DNA of 64,000 nucleotides, taken from positions 6,622,034 to 6,686,033 of the forward strand of contig CM035357.1 in NCBI GenBank assembly GCA_020137815.1. The letters run 5' to 3'. Position numbers and translations under genes: made by a program. This document shows, piece by piece, positions 11,129-24,328 of the stretch; position 1 is the first letter of the stretch; every line of letters starts with the position of its first letter. Origin of the DNA: Hormiphora californensis. Taxonomy: Eukaryota > Ctenophora > Tentaculata > Cydippida > Pleurobrachiidae. The notes under the pieces were generated by a model. The model was not told the origin of the DNA and did no database searches. It saw only the letters and a program-made list of their open reading frames with translations.

Positions 11129-12209
11129 GGCCTAATTTGGGCTATTTCGACAGTCAGTTGATAGGAATTTGGCACGGAAATGATAAAAAACGACAAATTT
11201 GGAATCTTAAAAAGAAAACACGAACGCCAGATTCGATTTTTTTCTTCAGCAAATGAAATCTGAAAAGGCCGCGCCGCGTCACCCTTAAGCAACGCTTTTT
11301 ATCTTAGTTCGCGCGTTAACTGAACATGAATTGTCTGTCCTCATATTCGTTTGGCATCATATTCCTTTCGCCGTAATAACAAGAAATAGACGAAGTTTTA
11401 CAAATTTTAAAACTAATGGACAATTAGACGTATCGGGTTATTGAATCTTCAAAAGAGAATCGGATAATACCACCCATAGATTTCACCCGCACACAGACAC
11501 ACGTGTGGAAATATAAGGCCCAATTTTAAGGTTCAGCGACAGACATCACACAAAACCTAGGGGAAACCCCTTCACTGTTAAACCAGATATATAGATCATA
11601 TCCTCAAAGATAATCTGAGAAACACACTGAGGGTAACACGGTCGCTTGTAGTGGGAAAACGGTAATGGAAAACTGAGATACAGTAAGACGACGCGCAACC
11701 GTAGCCAATCAGGGCGCTAGTACGTGCTGAACACATGCACTTTATGCAACGTGCGTGTCTCCTTACTGTATTTCTATTACGGTAATACGACTACAAGCAG
11801 CATTGTAACATGCAGGTCCCAAGAATAGCGTGGAGTCACACACCCAAAGACACACTTTCACACACTAACATATATATATCACACACAAACGAACAAAGTG
11901 TCTAGCAGGGCACGGGTTATTGAAAGACAGTATCAGTATTTACACTTACTCGAGATACATTATTATGGTCAGGCGGGTCTAATAGCAGTCCTTGATACCA
12001 CAGGGGCCTGGACAAATAGTGGTCTCATAACTTGGACACGACAACGTTTTACACAATTATATTTCCCGGACAATCCCTCCCTATCCTCTCACAGTTATAG
12101 TTTAGTATTAATATGTTAATAGTTCATGTTGTTGAAGGTATTATAAAGATAGAATTTAAGAGGTTGAGTAAGAAATGGGGTTAACGTTAACTTTCCTTCT
12201 CTCTCGCTC

Positions 12210-12265
<56 letters not shown>

Positions 12266-12453
12266 TCTCTCACCCTCTCTTTATGCTGAAAAACGTGTTC
12301 AAAAATAAAAGTGTCTCTCTCTCCATACCGTTATATACCTTTGTGAAGCAGGTTGTTCAATCAAAATGAACAAACACACACACAGAGAATTAGACCATGA
12401 AAAACATTGCTTAATAGAGTCCCTTTCTCTCACTCTCTCACTCTGCTTGTAGT
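11129..12453. other. intergenic region between the zinc-ribbon and Ras genes
   Basis: No conserved coding sequence is seen. It contains a MITE at about 11628-11815 and a (CT)n tract at about 12198-12272. Because both neighbours are on the minus strand, it should hold the promoter of the zinc-ribbon gene and the 3' end of Ras; I see no clear TATA element. Confidence 0.45.
11628..11815. mobile_element. MITE, GCTTGTAGT inverted-repeat family (copy 1)
   Basis: The left side reads CGCTTGTAGTGGGAAAACGG and the right side ends with the complement of GCTTGTAGTCG. Inner bases also pair (GATACAGTAAG with CTTACTGTATTTC). The centre carries CCAATCAG. A related copy sits at about 26415-26614. Exact ends and target duplication are uncertain: GTAACA occurs on both sides but could be chance. 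Confidence 0.5.
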
Positions 12454-15532
<3,079 letters not shown>

Positions 15533-15836
15533 TTCTCCACCAGATAAGTAGCTCCCAGCGTTATTTCATGCTACAAACAGAGAGAGGGGTCAGTAATTTT
15601 GGGGGAGTAGGTAAGAACTCATTTTATAAAGCAAATTAGACTTCAAAACAAATCGAAAATATAATAATCGCAACAATGATTGACTAAAAAACTAAACACA
15701 CTTCAAAGGATAAAAACTTCATCAAGACCAGCTTGACAAGAGGACAGTGTAAAAACTGAAGTTGCTGTTAAACACACATAAAAACGGAATCTCAGGCACA
15801 GAGGGAGACAGAGGAGGGAGAGAGAGAGATAGAGAG

Positions 15837-15897
<61 letters not shown>

Positions 15898-16028
15898 TAT
15901 AGAGAGAAAGCTGGGACTAAGAGAGAAATAGAAAAAGCAAATCAGAGGGGGAGTGTGAGCGCAAAGACGCGTGTGTATTTCCGGTAAAAACGCAGAGTGA
16001 GAGGTAGAGAGAGATAGAGAAAGAGAGC

Positions 16029-16108
<80 letters not shown>

Positions 16109-16661
16109 TAAAGAGGAATGTCAAAGAGGGAAGGGACAGAGCCAGGGGCAGAAATTGAGAAAAATAAAAAACGGAGAAGGAAAATAAGAAAGAATAAATT
16201 ATATTTTATGAGAAAACCTTGTATTGTTTATACTATTATTTTTTATTTTATAAAATAATAGTCCCGTGCCCCGGGGGCGCGGGGGAGGTGCAACAGCACA
16301 AAGAAAACCAACACACGCAACAGAATCAGGAACACAGCCAGGTTGTATGGGCCGCTGTTATCTCTCTCACACATCTATTTCTAGCCCTCTCCATGTGGCA
16401 TTTTATGTGATCTTAGTGTTCCCACAATTACGTCATGTGAGAGAGAACGAAGGAAGCGTGTCACACAACTTTATTGGCGGCTAGCAGTCTCTAACCTCTC
16501 TAATTCACTGAACTGTGTGTGTGTTTACCGTGCATGGCATATTATGCGGAACATGCAACACATTTACACATTGGATACACACACACCCAGAGACAATACA
16601 AGTACACTGACTTAATCAATGTCCGATAAATCGAGGTTTGACTGCAATGATTTAAGAATCT
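15533..16661. other. intergenic region between Ras and HPS1
   Basis: Two long (GA)n tracts (about 15818-15895 and 16000-16100) dominate. A short AT palindrome near 16235-16260 precedes a CCCCGGGGGCGCGGGG run. No coding sequence is supported. The high-coordinate part must contain the 3'UTR of HPS1 and the low part the Ras promoter and 5'UTR. Confidence 0.5.
15818..16110. repeat. (GA)n microsatellite pair
   Basis: Two nearly pure GA tracts of about 80 and 100 bases are separated by about 100 bases of purine-rich sequence. They lie upstream of the Ras first coding exon on its own strand as CT tracts. Confidence 0.9.
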
Positions 16662-18560
16662 TCAATCACCAAGAGAGAAATCCATGGTGACAACATTCAA
16701 CAGTCGACCCACACTCTCTGCTATAAACTCCAGGGGTATATCCCCAATATGTACAGTTAAGATCTCAAAACACCGCACCTCACCCATGCCTTGTTTCCCA
16801 AAATAATGTTCCATCATCTTCCTATACTGTAGGCACTGCATCTCAAATTGTGGCCGGTCTGGTACCCACTGGTCCTTTGTTGTAGGAGGACTGATCCGGA
16901 TCCCCTCTCGGCTGGTGAAACAACACACATACCCGTACTGCAGCTCCCGTTTCCTCATGTATCCAGAGAGGTACCCCGCCCGGAACATTGATCTACCAAA
17001 TCTGTGGAGGGTCCGCTGGATAGAGTGACAGAATCGGGAACTATCACCTGTCTCCCCTGTCAAGGAGGGTACTACTACACGGTGGGTGCTACGGTTTATC
17101 ACCACAAAGTGGGCCATACCAGGGAAATCAACGAGGTAGTTACCCAGAGTGAAATTCCGTTGTGCCTTGACTAGAAGGAAGGAGGAGGAATCACGGAGTC
17201 CGTTTGAGACATTCTGGTATATTGACTGGATAGCACCAGTGTTACACTCCGATGTTGTGTCCCCTTCAGAACAGTAGATAACGTAGAAAATCCGGCGGAG
17301 TTTGGTGATTAAGGAGGAAAGTGGTGCTTCGATCTGTCTGATAAGGGTGGCCTGTTGTCTGAACTTGCTATCAACCATTTTCCAATCTCGTACAGCGTCG
17401 TTCCACTTTTTAAGAAGATCTCCCGATCCTTTCAAATCCTTCTCGATGTTCTTGTTATACACCTCCAGTAAGCCCCTGTTTTTGTTGAACGTCTCCTTTA
17501 TCAGCGCTATATCCTTATCTTTCTCACCCTGAGGCACCACCCCATCCTCTGCACTCTCCCATCTCTTGATCGTATCCCCTAGCAACCGGTTCATCTTGGA
17601 TAACTTTTGGATTGTACCGCATATATTTGGTGCTACTGCAGTTTTTATCTCCGCTTGTAACACTAGTGTTATCCCGGGTCTAATAGAAACTGCAGTCAGA
17701 GTATACGGGATATAATTGTTAGGATGACCCTTCCGCTTGATAAACACCGTCTGCTGGTGACTCTTCATGTCCCTGAGATCCCCCGCACTACTGTAGTTAT
17801 CGATATCAACAGGTGACCGGGGCAGGGAGATGTGGGATAGAAATATCAGGAGAAGTCTATCGAGTGGATCAATTGAGTTGTGGAGACCTTGAGAGGTGCT
17901 CCGTGTACAAATCAACTTCCCATTAGACATCAACATAGCCTGACAATATCCACTATCAATCCCCCGAGCTGCGTCCAGAGCTGCCGACACTATCTCCCAC
18001 GCCTGTCGTTTTAGCACAGGATTAACGTGGAGATCCTCAACTCCTTCAAACAGGAAACTCGGCTGGAAGTGTTCCTCGTATATCTCTTGGAAGTAGGAAC
18101 TGTCTGGGTTGGTATATTTATCTGAACTGCCCCTGACATCACCCCAACTATCCATAAAGAATGATATCCTATTCCACAACCTCTCCCTCAGTTGGGGATC
18201 CTCAGGTCGGAGGCAGTGAATAGCAGGCCCGAGATGAAGTTTAGCTACCTTCTCAAACAGCACACATCTCTCTATCGCATCCTCAATTGCACACCTATCA
18301 ATACAGATCACGTCGATGGTATCAAAGCGGTGGAAAGCAACATTGTGGCCGTCATGGAGTCGAACACTTTCAAGAGGGTTGTTCAGGTTCTCCTGCTGTT
18401 TGGTCTGAGCGAATGTGACAGTGGAAAAGAACTGCAGAACAGCATCAAGGAAGTGGTGATCTGGACCGTACATTGATGTGATTTTATCAGTGAATTCAGC
18501 ATCACACCGGGCGTAAATGATGTCATTCTTGACGTTGTTGAATGCCACTAAACTTCGCAT
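16662..18560 (-). CDS. HPS1: HPS1, BLOC-3 complex subunit, intronless
   Basis: The 632-residue frame matches the Hermansky-Pudlak syndrome 1 protein. With HPS4, HPS1 forms BLOC-3, the guanine-nucleotide exchange factor for Rab32/Rab38 in the biogenesis of lysosome-related organelles; it acts in the cytosol and on endosomal membranes. Family-typical blocks are visible. The N-terminal longin-like third (about 1-160) includes a RPEDPQLRERLW segment. The middle block runs near residues 180-250 (ending DPLDRLLLIFLSHI). The C-terminal longin-like region has GMAHFVVINRSTHRVVVPSL near 480 and EVRCFEILTVHIGDIPLEF near 605. Human HPS1 is about 700 residues, so this copy is slightly short in its disordered middle. 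The start is the first ATG after a CTTCTCAG acceptor-like site about 40 bases upstream. It follows DPH7 on the same strand by about 180 bp. Confidence 0.9.
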   Translation of the reverse strand: MRSLVAFNNVKNDIIYARCDAEFTDKITSMYGPDHHFLDAVLQFFSTVTFAQTKQQENLNNPLESVRLHDGHNVAFHRFDTIDVICIDRCAIEDAIERCVLFEKVAKLHLGPAIHCLRPEDPQLRERLWNRISFFMDSWGDVRGSSDKYTNPDSSYFQEIYEEHFQPSFLFEGVEDLHVNPVLKRQAWEIVSAALDAARGIDSGYCQAMLMSNGKLICTRSTSQGLHNSIDPLDRLLLIFLSHISLPRSPVDIDNYSSAGDLRDMKSHQQTVFIKRKGHPNNYIPYTLTAVSIRPGITLVLQAEIKTAVAPNICGTIQKLSKMNRLLGDTIKRWESAEDGVVPQGEKDKDIALIKETFNKNRGLLEVYNKNIEKDLKGSGDLLKKWNDAVRDWKMVDSKFRQQATLIRQIEAPLSSLITKLRRIFYVIYCSEGDTTSECNTGAIQSIYQNVSNGLRDSSSFLLVKAQRNFTLGNYLVDFPGMAHFVVINRSTHRVVVPSLTGETGDSSRFCHSIQRTLHRFGRSMFRAGYLSGYMRKRELQYGYVCCFTSREGIRISPPTTKDQWVPDRPQFEMQCLQYRKMMEHYFGKQGMGEVRCFEILTVHIGDIPLEFIAESVGRLLNVVTMDFSLGD

Positions 18561-18743
18561 TCCTCGAGTTTACCTCATGTATCATGTACACTTCTGAGAA
18601 GCCCTACAAGGGGGAAGTGATGGGGAGTGAGGTTCATGTTACAACAGATAAAATGGCTAAAAATAGAAGACAACCCCAAACAAAATAATGTTGTAAAAAC
18701 AGGATGCGATAGATAAAATAAATTAAAAAACTCAATAACACAT

Positions 18744-19684
18744 CTAGCTTCCCTCCTCCGACTGTGCACCGTATCTCTCTTCCCCTCTGAGAAGGCATTC
18801 CACACAGGTAACGAGGTTATCATAGAACGAGCACGTTGCCACTAACCCTGTATCCCCTAACCAACTTGCACCATACGCCAGAGACCCATGATCAGTATAG
18901 GATGTGACTATATCCAATGTATCTCGATATAACACATGAAAACCCACTATGCATCCCAGCCACAAGGATATGATCACGTGACTGTTTCAACCTCCAATAC
19001 TCCACCTCCCACTGAGGATGTATGGAGGGGTGTCCGTGGGTTCCTAGTGTCCCACCTCCTGACCACCTCATCGTAGCACCCAGTTAGTACGTGATGTTCA
19101 TGTTCGGGTGAAATACAACAAACACCCATGGTGTGTTCTTTAGTGTTACTAAAAATAGAAACACCAGATCGAATATCAGTAGCTTTGAAAACACAATCAT
19201 CCCCACCAGAGTAGAGAGTATCACCAGACACCCCAATACCCCACACCTCCCAACCCCAACCCCTGGAACCATGCAGAGCGGGGAAGGTAGCTGAGACAGA
19301 GCTGAGAGAGGGATCCAGAAGGAAAGCTGAACCTTTATTATCACTGACTGCAGTAGTAACACCATCACTCTCTACTGCTAACAAGATGTTACCGGGAGAT
19401 ACCTCAATAGTGCGGTCCTTATCATCCGTTATAAGGTGAACTTCACCGGACGCTTTAGCGGCTAGAAGTGTCTCCCCATCAGGTGTCCACAGTAGATCCA
19501 ACACCCCTCCAGTTTCCCATTTCCTAATCTCCTTCATGCCATCTGATTCCCATCCCATAAGGGTCACATCACCAGGTCTCATATCACTCTCTAGCTGGTA
19601 TGTTGCCACTGCAAACTCATTTCTTCCTGGTCTCTGTTCGACACTGTCCGCTGTGTACTGCGTGACATACCGGCCAAGCAACAT
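18744..19684 (-). CDS. DPH7: DPH7 (WDR85), diphthine methyltransferase, broken by two single-base frameshifts
   Basis: DPH7 is a cytosolic WD40 esterase that removes a methyl group from the diphthine intermediate on translation elongation factor 2. The likely start is the ATG at 19684 (MLLGRYVTQYTADSVE), because the family begins just before YTADSVE. A longer frame from 19789 adds residues unlike the family. An AG splice-acceptor-like site, CTTCCTGTAGCAG, ends one base before this ATG. Recognisable blocks are YSGGDD, HTMGVC, TGCYDEVVRRWDTRN and, at the end, LATCSFYDN. Near 18996 an extra T shifts the frame after GGGV, and near 18940 a second extra T in TTTT shifts it again; family-like residues read on in each new frame to the stop at 18744. 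No intron fits so short an interval. Sequencing error is likeliest; a decaying gene is the alternative. Confidence 0.85.
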
Positions 19685-19801
19685 ACTGCTACAGGAAGAT
19701 ATGGGGATATTACACCGAGATATCGTCATAGCAACAATATATAGAGGGTCAGGGGTCACGTGTCTGAGGGTAAATATCAGGGTGGTCACGTGATATATGT
19801 T

Positions 19802-20284
19802 TTAATGAGGCTGAGGAACGTGCCCATCAACATAAAAGTTCCGTGTTACCCTGGGTAACTCAACTGTTATCCCATCCAACTCCTGACTCAGTACTATCTG
19901 ACAACTCAGTCTACTGTTCTCTCTGAGATCAGGTGCCATGTCCAACATGTCCTCTTCCTCCTCTGATATCTCCCCCAGTTTATCAAACGAGGCATCATCC
20001 ACATACACGTGACAAGTACAACACGCTAGAGATGCCTCACATGCCCCCTCTATATCAATCCCATTTGAGTGTGCCAGATACATGACGTTGTCTCCCTCTC
20101 TGGCAGTTAGAGTTCTAGTACTGCCGTCCTTCAGGATGTAGTTGATGGTAACGGGAGGAGCGGTGGAGGGAGCAGGGGAACCTCCGTGGAGAAGTAGAGG
20201 CGCTGTGTGGAGACGGCGTGAGATGAGGAGCGAGGTTATTGGTTTAGTAAGGGACATTAGACTTCTGATACATTTAGTGGCCAT
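19802..20284 (-). CDS. FDX2: FDX2, mitochondrial [2Fe-2S] ferredoxin, intronless
   Basis: The 160-residue protein is an adrenodoxin-type ferredoxin that passes electrons from ferredoxin reductase to mitochondrial Fe-S cluster assembly. Residues 1-40 are basic and Ser/Leu rich without acids, a mitochondrial targeting sequence. The cluster ligands are C82-x5-C88-x2-C91 and C128. The acidic helix with EEEEDMLDMAP (about 108-118) is the partner-binding face. The C-terminal TRNFYVDGHVPQPH is diagnostic of FDX2 rather than steroidogenic FDX1. C89 adds a non-ligand cysteine where human FDX2 has serine. The start is the first ATG, giving a normal transit peptide. Its stop lies about 120 bp before the likely DPH7 start on the same strand, suggesting shared transcription. 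Confidence 0.95.
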   Translation of the reverse strand: MATKCIRSLMSLTKPITSLLISRRLHTAPLLLHGGSPAPSTAPPVTINYILKDGSTRTLTAREGDNVMYLAHSNGIDIEGACEASLACCTCHVYVDDASFDKLGEISEEEEDMLDMAPDLRENSRLSCQIVLSQELDGITVELPRVTRNFYVDGHVPQPH

Positions 20285-21642
20285 CGCTATAAAGGAGAGG
20301 TATCATTCAGTTATCGATTGATTTTAGAGGAATGATTGTTCGACCGGTAGTTTAAATGAGAGAGAGCTAGGGAGAGCACGCGAAAGATAAAAGTTACGAT
20401 ATAATGCGCTGTGTTTCTATCCCGTCCGTAGGGCGGGTACGGTTTTGCTAGTAAATAAAATGTATCGCAAACTTCAAAAAAATGACTCCCCCCCCCCCCC
20501 CGAAATTTCCGGGTACCTTTTTAGTGACAATTGGCCATTTCTAAGCTTATTAGGGACACATTGGGCATTATTTAAGCAGTGTAGAGACCACTGGGGAGTA
20601 GGAGGAGGGCAGTGAGTGATTGTTGAATGTTAAAGGAAGAACTGAGTGACAAAATGAGGTGTTTGAACTGAGAGAACGAGAGTAACAGGAAACGAGAAAC
20701 GATCAGAATGCAATGAGGTTTCCGGGAAGTGTGACACGAAGTGGTAACCATGTTTACGGGCCTCCGCAAGCAACTCTAAAAGTGGACTTTTAAATAAATA
20801 TGAAATAAAATGCATCGCAAACAACACAGAGATTCTTGGAAATAGTTGTTTGATAACAAAGTTAGTTTACAAAAATACTTGACACTGCTGTTTTATGTAG
20901 AAGAGATAAATAATATACTGCTTCAATCCTTTTCACCCATTTTATACTTCCACTTGACTTTCAAAGTCTTATTCTCTCGCTCACTTTCCGTTCTACCTCT
21001 AGTATATCTCACGCTCTCAATATTATAATATCTCGCCTAATATATAATATACTGCAGCTAAGAAAGATTAATTATATAGAAGCTCACAACCACAATTCTC
21101 TACACAACACACATGTGTCTCTTGGAAGACAACAAATTGTATCACCACAACACATGTCTCATTTTGTAAGAGACAACAACACATGTCTCCCTAGCAACTC
21201 GTAAGAGACAACAACACATGTCTCCCTAACAACTCGTAAGAGACAACAATATACATGTCTCATATATCACAACAGAATATACTTGAAATCACGCACCTCC
21301 TAACATACACAAACAACAACATCATTATATTATACGGGGTGGGCACAGAAAATATGGGCATCACAATGGGAATATAGTTCACGCTGTATTAGAGACAGTG
21401 TACAATATAGCAGTAGCTCTTACAAACACATAAAAACATACTCTTTCTCTCTAACACACAGCAGTTCAGAGTTTTATACCAACACAAAATCTCCCCCAGC
21501 TCCATAGTCCATTATAGTCAGATGATGTTGATAATGATGTTCAGAGCATCTCCAGTAGTAGTTAGGAATATAGTGGGGTGTGTAGTTCTTGGTATAAAGC
21601 TCTGTGCCCTGATCTCACATCACTAGACTCCAGTTCAGTACT
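20285..21642. other. intergenic region between TMEM64 and FDX2
   Basis: No gene is seen. A poly(C) run sits at about 20491, and a tandem repeat of unit about 38 bp at 21110-21262. AT-rich sequence lies between. It should hold the FDX2 promoter and the TMEM64 3'UTR. Confidence 0.45.
21110..21262. repeat. tandem repeat, unit about 38 bp
   Basis: Four degenerate copies of a unit containing GTAAGAGACAACAACACA and TGTCTCCCTA follow each other. Each unit can pair AGAGACA with TGTCTC, making small hairpins. Confidence 0.7.
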
Positions 21643-24328
21643 TCATCTAAACTGGAGGGGCTGGTTGATAATCTTCTGCTTCGACATCAGCACAGCAGAG
21701 GCACTTTTAGACCGGGTGTGGCCCTTCTTGTACCCCTCCCCAGCCTCCAGATCCTTCTCCCTCTCCCCAGCCTCGATGTTCCTATTGATCTCTTTCCTTG
21801 CTAACCGCGTTACAAACACCATCAAGAATATAGAGATGAGGAGTTGGAAGGAGAAGATAACGTAACTCTCACCATCACTCGATACCACATCCTTCATCGA
21901 TCTGAGAGAGTGGTTTAGGGTTATAATTAGGTGTCTGCGATAAGCGAGAAATTGAAACGAATTGTAATGTAACTAGAAGAGTAATGACTAGGATTAGTAA
22001 CGAGCTAGTAATGACTAGGATTAGTAACGAGCGAGTTATGACTAGGATTAGTAACGAGCGAGTAATGACTAGGATTAGTAACGAGCGAATGACTAGGACT
22101 AATGACAAGTCACCTGAGAGTGGTCCCAAAGAAAGTATTGAGGACCTGGGTTGGCAGTAAACCCGTCACTGTAGCAAAGGTATACTTGAATATTGAGATG
22201 TTGGTTAGAGCGAAGACGGCGTTCTGGAAACCGAACGGTAGTGGAGTTAGTCGCGTTAGGGCAATGATTTTTATACAGTTTTTACCCTCGATAATTCTCC
22301 TAATCGCCATTAAACTTCCCGTATCCTCGCTCTCTCCGCTATCCAAATATTTTTGGATCCACCCCGCTAGACACTTCCTGATGATGAAAAATGCCAGGAT
22401 GGATCCGGTTGTAACGGAGATGAAGATTATCAACATACCCAACCAGAACCCGTACATGTAGCCCGCAGCGATGTTGAGGATTAGGTAGCCGAAGGAGCCC
22501 GGGAGGGAAATAATGGTGAATAGGAAGACAAATATTAGACCACTCTGCCATCTTGGAAGATAATCCAACCAGTTTAGGAAATCCTGGAAATATACAGAGC
22601 GCGTTAGAGAGTTTAGATCGTGTTTAGAAGTATTTAGAATCGGCTAAAGAGTTCCTGTTTTCTATTACAATGGGGGGGGGGGTGCAGCCCCAAAAAAAAT
22701 CAAACTTTTTCCGAAACCCAGGGTATGGTTGATTTTTTTTGGTTTTTTTTGGTTGAAATTTCTTTGATTTTTTTTGGTCGTTTTTGATTTTTTTTGGTCG
22801 TTTTTGATTTTTTTTGATCGTTTTTGATTTTTTTTGATCGTTTTTGAATTTTTTTGATCGTTTTTGAATTTTTTTGATCATTTTTGATTTTTTAAATGTT
22901 TAATGTTTTTTGGTCGTCTTTGATTTTTTTTGGTCGTTTTTGATTTTTTTTGATCGTTTTTGATTTTTTATGAATTTTTTTGATCGTTTTTGATCGTTTT
23001 TGATTTTTAAATGTTCAATGTTGAACAAAAAAGTTCAAAAAAAATCAAAAACGATCAAAAACGATCAAAAAAGTTCAAAAAAAATCAAAAACGATAAAAA
23101 AAATCAAAAAAGATCAAAAAAAATCAAAAAAGATCAAAAAAAGTCAAAAAAAATCAAAAACGACCAAAAAAAATCAACACTTTTGAAAATCCAGGGTATG
23201 GTTGGTTTTTTTTTGGGCTGCACCCCCCCCCCCTACAATTCATTCTCAGCTGTCCAACTCACCTCTAAGTGATCACGGCAAAATATAAAGACAATACAGC
23301 AGACTAGAAGAAAGAGCAGGGCGGGAATTCCGCAGGACCTCCATGACCGCTTCGAACTAGCAGCTTTCTTTGCTACCAACTCATCTAATTTCGTCTGAAG
23401 AGGGGGGATGTTAATATTCAATTTACAAGATATTGTTACAAAATATGTCCCCTATTTCTTATCATTTTATATGGTCAAATTACGAGCTTTATTTCTTATT
23501 TCTATTCGTATCTTCTGTGAGTTGATTTATACATCGTCTTCTTCTTCTTCTTCTATTAGGCCGTCTCCACCATGGGTGAGATTGAGGGGTGGTACCATAG
23601 AGATTCCTTTCCCCGGCCTGGTTTGAGGGTGGAATTTCTTAGTCCTCTTCCCCCCGGTTTAACTGTTTCAGGATATCCATGAAGAATGAAACAGTCTTGG
23701 TGATCGGGAAGCCATTCTTGATGTCATCGAGGGTTAAACCAAGCCGATCAAACCTCTCTTGTCGCTCTTTCCAGAGAGCTGGACAGTCTGTGAGGAGGTG
23801 TTTGGCTGTTTCATTTTCTATGCCGCATAGGCGGCAGGTTGGAGTGTTTGCTAGTTTCATCTTGTGAAAATGGTATTTAAGTGTGTTGTGCCCAGTTAGA
23901 AGCTGGGTTGCCGCTCTCAAGTGATTTCGGTCCAGGTGCTGGAGCTGTTTGCCGTGGTTCGGGTTCCAGAAAAGATTCATGTGAGCCGTTGGAGCCGTTG
24001 TCATTTTTATCTTCTCCCTTATACATCGTCATACAGAATACTTATGTTATTCTAACTTTAGCTTTCATATATTCCAACATTCATTAATATGCTCCCCCTC
24101 GATCTACCATCTCCACCCCCCCCCCCTAGAGTGTGTACGTCATACGGTTCAATAAAACTGCCTTTTTTAGAATAAGAGAAACAGGGCAGGCTACCGATTT
24201 CTCACCTCTTGTCCCCCCTCCCCCCTCTGTATCTCTCACCTCTTGTCACCCCTCCACCCTCTGTATCTCACCTGTTGTCCAAGGCAGTTGTGGGGAAGCA
24301 GCTCATCCTCGTGAACACAATAGTTCAT
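21643..24328 (-). CDS. TMEM64: TMEM64-like VTT/DedA-family membrane protein, four exons
   Basis: Exons 24272-24328, 23263-23394, 22114-22583 and 21643-21901 join in phases 0, 0 and 2 with consensus borders, giving 305 residues. The family (TVP38/TMEM41/TMEM64, SNARE-associated Golgi domain) comprises multispanning ER/endomembrane proteins; relatives TMEM41B and VMP1 are lipid scramblases, and vertebrate TMEM64 affects ER calcium and Wnt signalling. The N-terminus has one TM segment (about 40-58). The VTT domain covers exon 3, with the block ALTRLTPLPFGFQNAVF and the re-entrant NIAAGYMYGFWLG. GLLPTQVLNTFFGTTLR runs into the last TM segment in exon 4. Exon 1 encodes only 19 residues (MNYCVHEDE...) and was chosen because its ATG, donor CAGGTGAGA and phase fit. 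The human protein is about 380 residues, with a longer N-terminus. Introns 1 and 2 hold mobile elements. Confidence 0.9.
21965..22095. repeat. 27-bp minisatellite in TMEM64 intron 3
   Basis: About four to five copies of a unit containing TAATGACTAGGATTAGTAAC and GAGCGAG lie between the last two TMEM64 exons. Copies differ by one or two bases. Confidence 0.85.
22672..23233. mobile_element. fold-back element in TMEM64 intron 2, 6-bp flanking repeat
   Basis: Both ends are poly(G)/poly(C) followed by TGCAGCCC and an A/T run, arranged as inverted repeats. Next to each lies a second inverted block, CAGGGTATGGTTG. The interior is dozens of copies of TTTTTTGATCG on the left and CGATCAAAAA on the right, meeting near 23020, so the whole element can fold on itself. 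TACAAT lies on both flanks (22666-22671, 23234-23239) as a likely target duplication. Lysine/aspartate-rich frames across it are artefacts of the 10-11-bp repeat. Confidence 0.75.
23539..24018 (-). mobile_element. 5'-truncated non-LTR retrotransposon (LINE) with 12-bp target duplication
   Basis: A 480-bp insertion in TMEM64 intron 1 is flanked by TTATACATCGTC (23527-23538 and 24019-24030). It encodes, from 24004 to the stop at 23639, the last 121 residues of a LINE polyprotein. These include the terminal cysteine motif C-x2-C-x8-H-x4-C (CRLCG...HLLTDC) seen after the reverse transcriptase of Jockey/CR1/I-type elements. A 3'UTR with CCATGGTGGAGACGG follows, then a (GAA)5 tail at 23539-23553. 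Everything upstream of the last domain is missing, as expected for 5' truncation during target-primed reverse transcription. The frame and target duplication are intact, so insertion looks recent. Confidence 0.9.

Noticed and set aside
21110-21262. Regular repeats resembling a CRISPR array
   Set aside because: The genome is animal and the units are contiguous tandem copies without unique spacers.
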